A stretch of DNA of 64,000 nt from Cordylochernes scorpioides (taxonomy: Eukaryota; Arthropoda; Arachnida; Pseudoscorpiones; Chernetidae): the NCBI GenBank assembly GCA_030710605.1, contig CP092863.1, positions 142,754,623 to 142,818,622 of the forward strand. The letters run 5' to 3'. The position numbers were made by a program, and so were the translations under genes. Below are positions 55,735 through 64,000 of this stretch, one piece after another. The notes beneath the pieces were generated by a model. It was not told where the DNA came from, did not search any database, and saw only the letters and a list, made by a program, of their open reading frames with translations. How positions within the stretch are numbered: the first letter of the stretch is position 1; each line of letters starts with the position of its first letter.

Positions 55735-56290
55735 TTTTTTTGCTTATCCCTAGTACACGTGGTACAGGTCATGATAATCATGGTGGGTAGAAGTAGGTGA
55801 CTGCTTTTACTGTAAGTGCACCGCATGTATGGGTGTTATATGATGTCTTGGAGTGTTTTTTTCCCTTATACATCCATGTAAAGATATCTCCATTTATCTT
55901 TTTCTTTCTTATCTCCACTCAATCATATTACGGTATCAAGCTTGTAAAGCTTGGTGTCTGCCGGGGAAGAGTAGAGCTCATCAATGGATGAGTCAATAAT
56001 TGGAGCTAAGTAAGTGGGCCTGCCACTGAGTAGTGCCTCCAGTCTTAATGACAAAGACATACATTCTACTTCACCCAGTCATGATGGTTGTCAAATCTCC
56101 CTCCTTTTATAATTAGGGGGGAACCCTTAACATATTTACCTACTAGTTATGAACACAAGGTAATAAGACCAAATAAATAAATAGTGTGTGACGTTTCGGT
56201 AACAGCGTTGTTACCATCTTCAGACAAAAGTACTGAGTGATCCAATATATATTTCTATAATCCAAATTGTGCCTTATCAACTAGTTATAA
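55735..56290. mobile_element. SINE fragment, LINE 3' fragment and uninterrupted MITE (copy 2)
   Basis: SINE 3' end 55735-55830 (minus), AAG-tailed LINE fragment 55895-56100 (minus), and the MITE 56145-56285 that provides the empty site for the LINE at 30009. Confidence 0.65.
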
Positions 56291-56529
56291 GTAAATGGAA
56301 GTCTTTGCATATTTATTACTAATCCCCCCCCTTACTACACTTAACTAGTTATGTCTTCCTCATTGCTTTTCCCTTAAGGAGAATTTTCCTCTTGTCACAT
56401 CTTGTAAAGATCCTGCAAGTCTTGTCTGTTTTCTTTGATAAGTTATAATTTTGGTTCTCTGCTACAAATTGCTGAAAGGAAAGAGAATAAATCCAATATG
56501 TTTGGGTACCATCTTAAGAAATAAAATGT

Positions 56530-56890
56530 AAGATAGTGGACATTGCGACTGCTGTGATAGAGATGCATGGAGACATCTGAGGCTCTTCTTTGGACACGAC
56601 AACAATACAGTATACACACCCAAGATAGTGGACATTGCTGCTGCTGTGATAGAGATGCATGGAGACATATGAGGCTCTTCATTGGACATGACAACAACAA
56701 CAATACAGTATACACACCCAAGATAGTGGACATTGCTGCTGCTGCGATAGAGATGCATGGAGACATATGAGGCTCTTCATTGGACATGACAACAATACAG
56801 TATACACACCCAAGATGGTGGACATTGCTGCTGCTGTGATAGAGATGCATGGAGACATCTGAGGCTCTTCTTTGGACACGACAACAACAA
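56530..56890. repeat. 92-bp tandem repeat, four units
   Basis: Units (AGATAGTGGACATTGCTGCT..CTTTGGACACGACAACAATA..CAGTATACACACCCA) start at about 56532, 56624, 56720 and 56812. Copy 1 has only separated single units, with a SINE between them. Confidence 0.8.
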
Positions 56891-57094
56891 GTAGTGAATC
56901 CGCATTAAGTACTTGGTAGAATCATCTATAAAAAGAAATGCCACCTCCCCTGTCAAAATAAATGCCATCAATTGACAGTTTCCACAAACTAGCGGACTCA
57001 GGTTGGTGACAACACCAGCTTTGGAAAACCTGGAAACCATGGTTTCAAGCTGATGACAGTTATTTTTATAGATCAATATCCTCCTAACCAACAT
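56885..57094 (-). pseudogene. Candidate coding remnant, unknown (copy 2)
   Basis: The minus frame MLVRRILIYKNNCHQLETMV..FSKAGVVTNLSPLVCGNCQL stays open. See 31440-31600. Confidence 0.3.
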
Positions 57095-57204
57095 TTTTGT
57101 GTCTATGATAAAAATTTGTAAACTAAAAAAATGTTACAAATTTTCTTTTAAAATATATTTTATTGGGAATTTTTAGGTCTTACCCCTTTTACAATCTGTA
57201 CTTA

Positions 57205-57889
57205 TGATTAGCCACAATTTGGATTATAGATTAGAAACACACTGTAATAAGACCAAATCCAAATAAATAAATAGTATATAATGCTTCGGTAACAGCGTTG
57301 TTACAGAAACATCACATACTATTTGGTCTTATTACTGTGTTTCTAATATGTATTTAAATAATGGATTGTATTACCTCATTTTGTATATCTCATTAATTGT
57401 AACTACAGGTGGAGATAACATTTCGGCAAAGTTATATGGAAAAATAACTTAATCCTTCAAAAATACTAATTTTTAAAATTTTAGTAACACAAGTTAATAA
57501 AACCAAATCTATATAAATAAATAGTGTGACCTTTCGGTAACAGTGTTGTTACCATCATCAGACAAGAGTACTGGATGAGAAAAAATATCAGATGATGGTA
57601 AAAAACAGTTACAGAAACATAACATACTATTTATTTGGATTTGGTCTTATTACCTTGTGTTTATAACAGAATTAATCTTTATAAATACTGTATGTTGTTT
57701 TTTAAACAAAATTCTACTGCAATTAAAAATAAAGATTTTGGCAAGTTATTTATTTTTGTATTTTTTATCACATGGTTTAATGTATCCATAATTGTAGGTA
57801 TATGGGATTGAAGTAAACAGTGATTCAACATCTAATGGATACATTAAACCATGTGATAAAAAAATACAAAAATAACTTGCCAAAATCTG
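57205..57889. mobile_element. Two GTTTCGGTAACA MITEs and the 57-bp-arm foldback (copy 2)
   Basis: 57205-57350, 57485-57668 and 57733-57889, collinear with 31762-32439. Confidence 0.7.
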
Positions 57890-57991
57890 AATTTAGAATT
57901 AATCTTATTTTGTAACAATATTCTTTACTATTTTTAGCAAACAGGAGAGTGATGGTAGTCCTGGCAATTTGAAAGTGTTTCATTCACCTTT

Positions 57992-58212
57992 AGTCTTCTT
58001 CTTTCTTATCTCCACTCAATCACACTAAGGTATCAAGCCCGTAAAGCTTGAGATTTTCGATGGTGTCTGCCGGGGAAGAGTAGAGCTCATCAATGGATGA
58101 GTCAATAATATGTCTTGGGGTTGCAGGTTGAGAATTGCACTTAGTACATAGTAGGAAAACCTTACAACCATTCTGGAAGTCATTGTCCGTAGATGACCAG
58201 ACTTAAGTCACT
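57992..58212 (-). mobile_element. RNase H LINE 3'-end fragment (copy 2)
   Basis: Counterpart of 32545-32776. Confidence 0.7.
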
Positions 58213-58329
58213 CACCTTTAGTTACCAAAGTTAGTGTGGAGAAAGATGACTCCAATACCTGACAATGGAAGAGGTTGGCATGACTATAAGTAAACATTTA
58301 GGGAGCAGCCTACTTTATGTACTCATCAA

Positions 58330-59095
58330 TGATAAGGCACAATTTGGATTATAGATTATAAACAAAAGGTAATAAGACCAAATACAAATAAATAAATAGT
58401 GTGCAACGTTTTGGTAACAGCATTGTTACCAATACTTTTGTCTGAAGATGGTAACAACGCTGTTACCGAAACATCACAGTATTTATTTATTTGGTCTTAT
58501 TTCCTTGTGTTTATGTACTCATCAATGATAAGGCACAATTTGGATTATAAACACAAGGTAATAAGACCAAATCCAAATAAATAAATAATGTGTGAAGTTT
58601 CTGTAACAGCATTGTTACCAATACTTTTGTCTGAAGATGGTAACAACGCTGTTACCGAAACATCACAGTATTTATTCATTTGGTCTTATTTCCTTGTGTT
58701 TATGTACTCATCAATGATAAGGCACAATTTGGATTATAAACACAAGGTAATAAGACCAAATCCAAATAAATAAATAATGTGTGAAGTTTCTGTAACAGCG
58801 TTGTTACCAATACTTTTATCTGAAGATGGTAACAACGCTGTTACCGAAACATCACAGTATTTATTTATTTGGATTTGGTCTTATTTCCTTGTGTTTATGT
58901 ACTCATCAATGATAAGGCACAATTTGGATTATAAACACAAGGTAATAAGACCAAATCCAAATAAATAAATAATGTGTGAAGTTTCTGTAACAGCGTTGTT
59001 ACCAATACTTTTGTCTGAAGATGGTAATAACGCTGTTACCGAAACGTCACACACTATTTGGTCTTATTACCTTGTGTTTATGCACTCATCAAGTT
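58330..59095. repeat. Tandem array of four whole MITEs, 189-bp unit (copy 2)
   Basis: Unit starts about 58330, 58519, 58708 and 58903. One unit more than copy 1; one junction carries an extra GGATTT. Confidence 0.88.
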
Positions 59096-59197
59096 TTATG
59101 ATGACAATAAAAATGACTTTTATTAAGATGTCATTAAAGACTTGTGGAAGGAAACTAATTATAGAAGTTGGGGGAATTTATTTAAGGAATTGGTACA

Positions 59198-60075
59198 ATG
59201 GATACAAGAAAATAAGACCTAATCCAAATAATTTAATAGTGTGTGACATTTTGGTAACAACATTGCTACCATCATCAGACAAAAGAATAAATGATTAATA
59301 ATAAAAAAAAATCATTCTTTTGTCTGATGGTAACAATGCTGTTACTGAAATGTCATACACTATTAAGTTATTTGGATTAGGTCTTATTTTCTTGTATCTA
59401 TATTCCAAATTGTGCTTTGTCGAATTGGTACAATGAATGATGGGCTTCTGGGGGAATCAGTAGCCTCACATGGGAATTGTGTCTTTCAAGGTCACTTGCA
59501 GGTTGGTTGTAACTTGTCAAGAGTAGAGGATGCCATGTGAACATTCCATTTAAGAACGCAAGTTGATCTTAGATTAACAGCACTGCTATCAGTATGTCCC
59601 TTGCACCAAGTGAGGCACCGGTCAACAGTCAAATATGTCTCCAAAAACTCTGTGACATTGATGTGACAATTGGTTTTTAAAACTAAATAACACAAGGTAA
59701 TAAGACCAATTACAAATAAATAAATAGTGTCTGACGTTTCGGTAACAGCATTGTTATGAAAATGTCATACACTATTTATCTATTTGGATTTGGTCTTATT
59801 AACTTGTTTCTAATCTATAATCCAAATAGTGCCTTATCATAAAACTAAATAATTGTAATAAACACAAGTTAATAAGACCAAATCCAAATAAATAAATAGT
59901 GTGTGACGTTTCGGCAACAGTGTTGTTACCATCTTCAGACTAAAGTACTGAATGTCTGACTTTACTTTAGTCTAAAGATTGTAACAATGCTGTTGCCGAA
60001 ACGTCACACACTATTTATTTATTTGGTCTTATTACCTTGTTTCTAATATACAATACAAATAGTGCCTTATCATAA
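59198..60075. mobile_element. Three GTTTCGGTAACA MITEs, the last absent from copy 1
   Basis: 59198-59420 and 59690-59838 match copy 1. 59853-60075 is additional and is bounded by the repeated words CATAAAACTAAATAATTGTA on both sides. Confidence 0.75.
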
Positions 60076-60253
60076 AACTAAATAATTGTAGATGAACAAA
60101 TAACAACTGTAGACTTCATTTTAAATTCTAGAACATTCAAGCAACCCTAGGTTTCTTGGAGTCATCAAAACAGTCTAAATCCTAGCCTCAGAATAAATTA
60201 GTAAAGAGAGAAGCTTTATCTTATCCAACTTCAACCAAAACCTAGCTACCACT

Positions 60254-60322
60254 CTCTTTTGCTGTTGACTAGATGTCAATAAAATATTTTTATTTGTCAA
60301 AAAAAAAAAAAAAATTGTCACT
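60254..60322 (+). mobile_element. Short polyadenylated retro-insertion
   Basis: TCTCTTTTGCTGTTGACTAG, ATGTCAATAAAATATTTTTA, TTTGTC(A)15. An AATAAA followed after about 15 bp by an A tract, inserted where copy 1 reads CTACCACTTGTGTCCC. Looks like the 3' end of a processed transcript; source unknown. Confidence 0.6.
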
Positions 60323-60734
60323 CGTGTCCCATAGGATTGTATCCATCACATGTTACACCATATAGAACAACCATGTAACAACCTTGTATCATAAACCTTT
60401 GTAGAGAGTTGTAGAGTTAGGTGTGACATGTAGAGTTTGTATAAAACAATTGGTGCATGAAGGAGAAATAAGTTGTTGAACAAATAATTACAATTATTTA
60501 TTTTCACATTCTTGTTGGGGATACATCACAATACTGATCAAACAGTTTTGGTGGATTAGGGTGGAATTATATACAAGTCTATCAAAGTTGTACTACGTAT
60601 ATTATTGGCTGGTATTTTTACAATCATTCAAATTTTTCACCAAATTAATTACATTAACCAAGTTGTACATATTGATATATAGTACTTATTGTAAATAAAA
60701 AGGAGAGTAATAAGACCCAAGTCTATCAAGCATA

Positions 60735-61105
60735 TACTGTAGAACTCTCTTTGTACAGGACAACATCTAGTTACAGGGATCGAAGTATCCTTTAGGGAGA
60801 GATGTGCTCTTACCAGAGAGTTGCTACAGTAGAACTACCTCTCTGTAAAGGACAACACCTAGTTGTAAAGCCAAAGTGTCCCTTAGGGAGAGGTGTCCTC
60901 TTACCAGAGAGTTGCTACAGTAGAACTACCTCTCTGTAAAGGACAACACCTAGTTACAGATCCAAAGTGTCCTTTAGGGAGAGGTGTCCTCTTACCAGAG
61001 AGTTGCAAAATAGTAAAAATGGTAATTTTAGCAATGAAATCTTTCCTTTATAGAGAAGTGTTCTCTAGCACTCAATGTCCTCTCATGGAGCAAGTTCTAC
61101 TGTAT
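60735..61105. repeat. Tandem triplication of a pogo-like MITE
   Basis: TACAGTAGAAC or TACTGTAGAAC starts at about 60735, 60825 and 60914, each with ACAGGACAACA or AAGGACAACACCTAGTT and ACCAGAGAGTTGC. Copy 1 has one element (35118-35306). Confidence 0.65.
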
Positions 61106-61361
61106 ATGTCTCACAAATCAAAATTTTATTGGGGGAAGCTGAAAGAATTATAATCTACTTTCAGTGCATTTTTTTATAATGGAAGCATTTCCTTAATATT
61201 TGTTTAAAATATATTTTATATTTAGAGAGATAGTGAATTAAGTAAAACTATAATAAGATTCAATTTAGATTATAGATCAGAAACCTATGGTAATAAGACC
61301 AAATCATAAAAGATTAAACAATAAAGTTAAATTGATCCTACATTTCTTGGTCCCATTTCAG

Positions 61362-61472
61362 GATGTTAAAAGGGACAAAAGCCATATTCAATGTGTCACC
61401 ACAACAAAGAGAGGTAGATGTGTTGAAATTACTCCAAAAGCTATCCACCCAACTTCTTGAAAGTAGGAGAAG
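61362..61472 (+). CDS. Candidate internal exon, unknown gene (copy 2, GT donor)
   Basis: Same 111-bp open segment as 35567-35677, flanked by TCCCATTTCAG and AGGAGAAG|GTAAAC. Identical coding sequence in both copies while the surrounding DNA shows indels, which supports constraint. Confidence 0.4.
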
Positions 61473-61894
61473 GTAAACTATTATTTCACCTTATTATTTT
61501 TGTTAGGTGTTTGAGGAATCATAAAAAAAAAATATTTCTCAAGGGATGTGGCCTTTGTCATAATTATGGTAAATTACCCAGTTTTTGTTTTTTTTGCTCT
61601 TTTCTTCCCCCCACCACCGTTTGTTTTATAACACATCCTTTTCCCATTGTCTCTTTTTCCCAATTTTTGAGGTTTAGAACTTTGGCGGGGAAATGCCAAA
61701 TCTCATATTCCTAATATTTTTATAAAAGAGCTTGTTTATAAAATTGCAAATATTTTTTATAGGAAAATCATCATTCTCTCTAGCTAGTACCTTCTACCTT
61801 TTGAAAAGGATTAAAATTATTCCTACACATGGACACTTTGTACTGTGTTGATAAATACTGCCATGTCCTCTCATTTAAAATTTTATATTGTAGT

Positions 61895-62125
61895 ACAGTA
61901 GAACACTTCAATGAGAGGACACCTCTCTACAAAGGACAGTTTTCAATGCCAAAATGACCATTTCTATTATTTAGCAACTCTCTGGTAAAAGGACACTTCT
62001 CTATAAAGAACAGTTTTCAATGTCAAAATGACCATTTTTATTATTTAGCAACTCTCTGGTAAAAGGACACTTCTCTATAAAGGACACTTTTGCTGTGCAT
62101 TTAGGTGTTCTTCTAGGACAGTAGA
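61895..62125. mobile_element. pogo-like MITE fragment with internal duplication (copy 2)
   Basis: Two successive AGTTTTCAATG..CAACTCTCTGGTAAAAGGAC modules; copy 1 has one. The Helitron pair of copy 1 is missing downstream (empty site near 62220-62235). Confidence 0.5.
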
Positions 62126-62574
62126 ATTTATATGTAAATAGCTCTGTTGAGCAAAGCTCTTCCAAATAATTCAGTTAAGTATAAATTAAAAAACATGAAT
62201 AGGAAAATATAATGTGTCTTATATATATATGAATTAATATTTATTAATCGTGAATTATTCTTTTTGAAATAAAACCAACTTTCTACTGTCCCTTACTAGG
62301 ATGAAAAATAAAGGGAGGGCTTGGCTCATCACTTTAGGATACTGCTTAATGGCCTAGTTGTTTTACTAGTAGAACTCAAAACATGCACAGAGAATAAATG
62401 TTTCAGTAGAAAATTTAAAAGTGATAGGCTTCTTTTGACAATAATCAATGAAGAAACACTTTTAAAACTTTGTATCGAATCTCTCTCTCTCTCTTATAAT
62501 TCCTGAGTATATAAAATCTGATTTGTGATTCATTTTGATTGTAGAAATATCGCCCTTTTTGCATTGTATCATAA

Positions 62575-62745
62575 GCTAGTAAGACCACATCCAATAAATC
62601 ATATGTGAAGTTTGGTAACAGCATGGTTAACATCTTTTGTCTGAAGAGGATAACAACACGGTTACCAAAGCATCCCACATAATTTCTTAATTTGAATGTG
62701 GTCTTGTTACCAAGGTGCTTTTAATCTATAACTCAAATGGTACCT
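62575..62745. mobile_element. GTTTCGGTAACA-family MITE upstream of eEF1A-b (copy 2)
   Basis: Counterpart of 37723-37885. Confidence 0.6.
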
Positions 62746-62998
62746 TATCACTGCAATGTATCATGATGTACAAATAAATTCTTGATTTAAGACCGAATTA
62801 AAGAGTCCCAGAAAGTTCATATCTTAAATCCGAATGGCAGTAATTCTACAAGAATTTTATTTTCAAGACCATATAATCTTGGGTCTTAAAATTTCATAGG
62901 TCTTAAATTGAGAAAGGAGAATGTACAGTAATTGTTGTAAAAAAAAAAAAGACTTGTTCAACTCTATGGAATAAAAATGTGTTGCTGCTGCTGCAGTC

Positions 62999-63770
62999 AT
63001 GGGAAAGGAAAAGACCCACATAAACATTGTGGTTATTGGACATGTCGACTCTGGCAAGTCCACTACAACTGGTCACCTCATCTATAAGTGCGGAGGTATC
63101 GACAAGCGTACCATTGAGAAGTTTGAGAAGGAAGCTCAAGACATGGGGAAGGGTTCTTTTAAATATGCTTGGGTTCTGGACAAGCTGAAGGCTGAGCGGG
63201 AACGTGGTATCACCATCGACATCACTCTGTGGAAGTTTGAGACGGCCAAGTATTATGTGACAGTGATTGATGCCCCAGGCCATCGTGATTTCATCAAGAA
63301 CATGATCACTGGAACCTCCCAGGCTGATTGCGCTGTCCTCATTGTGGCTGCCGGTACTGGAGAGTTCGAGGCTGGTATCTCCAAGAATGGACAGACCCGT
63401 GAGCACGCCCTTCTGGCTTACACCCTGGGTGTCAAGCAGATGATTGTGGGCATCAACAAGATGGACACCACAGAGCCTCCATTCCATGAAGCTCGGTTTG
63501 AGGAGATAAAACGTGAAGTGAGCGCCTACATCAAGAAGATTGGGTACACCCCCAACCAGGTTCCCTTTGTGCCCATTTCCGGATGGAATGGAGACAACAT
63601 GCTGGAGCCTAGTGCCAACATGCCCTGGTACAAGGGATGGTCCATCGAGCGCAAGTCTGGCAAGGTGGAAGGCAAGACCCTCCTCAATGCCCTGGATGCC
63701 ATGGAGCCTCCCAGCCGCCCCTTGGACAAGCCCCTGAGACTGCCCTTGCAGGATGTCTACAAGATTGGAG
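62999..63770 (+). CDS. eEF1A: eEF1A paralog b, first coding exon complete (copy 2)
   Basis: 772 bp, exactly the length of the paralog-a first coding exon, ending AAGATTGGAG|GTAAGT; the remaining exons lie beyond the window end. The G-domain motifs [17 protein letters not shown] and SGW are present (SGF in paralog a). Distinguishing residues: [48 protein letters not shown]. The upstream acceptor TGCTGCTGCAG and GCAGTCATGG start context match copy 1. Probably functional. It lies 11.1 kb downstream of the eEF1A-a start, same strand. A 185-bp tract (63266-63450) is almost identical to paralog a. Confidence 0.96.
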
Positions 63771-64000
63771 GTAAGTTTACATGTTCATGCTCTATTCGCA
63801 AATACTACACCATGGCTTTTAGCAGTCAACTTCGTGGATATCTCACTTTAGGGATATAAAGTACCTAGAAAATTATTTTTATTTATTGAATAAGAACCTA
63901 CATAGGTGCTGCAGGCTTTTTTTCCCAAAGAGGTACTGAGCAGATTGGAAAAAAAAAGTATATATATCTGTGCAAGGCTTTATTGTATATGTTTAATCTA
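63771..64000 (+). other. Start of eEF1A-b coding intron 1
   Basis: GTAAGTTTACATG onward, longer than the 56-bp intron of paralog a because no acceptor joining GTATTGG-type exon 2 sequence appears before the window end. Confidence 0.6.

Larger units (their letters stand above)
38910..64000. repeat. Large duplicated block, copy 2
   Basis: Collinear with 15140-38559 and extending further (the eEF1A-b first coding exon is complete). Homology starts at GATTTTAAAACGTTTTTCAC. Differences from copy 1 are listed in the individual entries and findings. Confidence 0.95.

Overview
The window is AT-rich, intron-containing eukaryotic DNA from an invertebrate animal. Evidence is a metazoan-type eEF1A gene with two short coding introns, polyadenylation signals, APE-type LINEs with a 2A-like motif, tRNA-derived SINEs, MITEs, Helitrons, hAT and Ty3/gypsy elements. 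The RNase H-bearing LINE tails recall arthropod (possibly arachnid) elements, but no species can be named from sequence alone. Two runs of exactly 100 N (12547-12646, 38560-38659) are scaffold gaps.

Region 1 (1-15140) is a transposon graveyard. It opens with a minus-strand Ty3/gypsy element (pol running off the edge, gag at 2678-3841, joined by a canonical -1 slippery heptamer). Next is a striking 66-bp tandem array whose unit is the 5' half of U6 snRNA plus a 9-nt linker, with 23 cores and a U6 3' end closing it (4088-5622). Then come a TIR element with four tandem left ends, a LINE (LINE-A) with a 2A-like ORF1 and a broken ORF2, a second U6 3' fragment abutting a LINE tail, SINEs, and a 1.4-kb foldback element holding a LINE remnant and a tRNA-like sequence.

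Regions 2 and 3 are two copies of one block, in the same order and orientation: copy 1 about 15140-38559 and copy 2 about 38910-64000. Each holds, in order: a small two-exon gene candidate, a satellite made from LINE 3' ends, a foldback palindrome, a 179-bp GC-rich tandem repeat, an RNase H LINE remnant, eEF1A-a (25673-27176; 51878-53383), a 10-kb MITE-rich stretch with one more candidate exon, and eEF1A-b (38144 to the gap; 62999 onward). The copies differ by several clean insertions (LINE, SINE, Helitron pair, MITE, polyA fragment) and by tandem copy numbers. Copy 1 stops inside eEF1A-b at a 100-N gap and the block restarts about 250 bp later. This looks like two haplotypes scaffolded end to end, though a true tandem duplication is not excluded. 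Copy 2 eEF1A-a carries two +1 C-run frameshifts that look like base-calling errors.

The only clear host genes are eEF1A-a and eEF1A-b; an almost identical 185-bp tract between them suggests gene conversion. The most unusual structures are the U6-derived satellite, the LINE-tail satellite with a LINE inserted in it, a hAT composite (two MITEs around a transposase fragment, one 8-bp TSD around the whole), and a perfect 164-bp palindrome whose partner copy has lost 27 nt at its centre.
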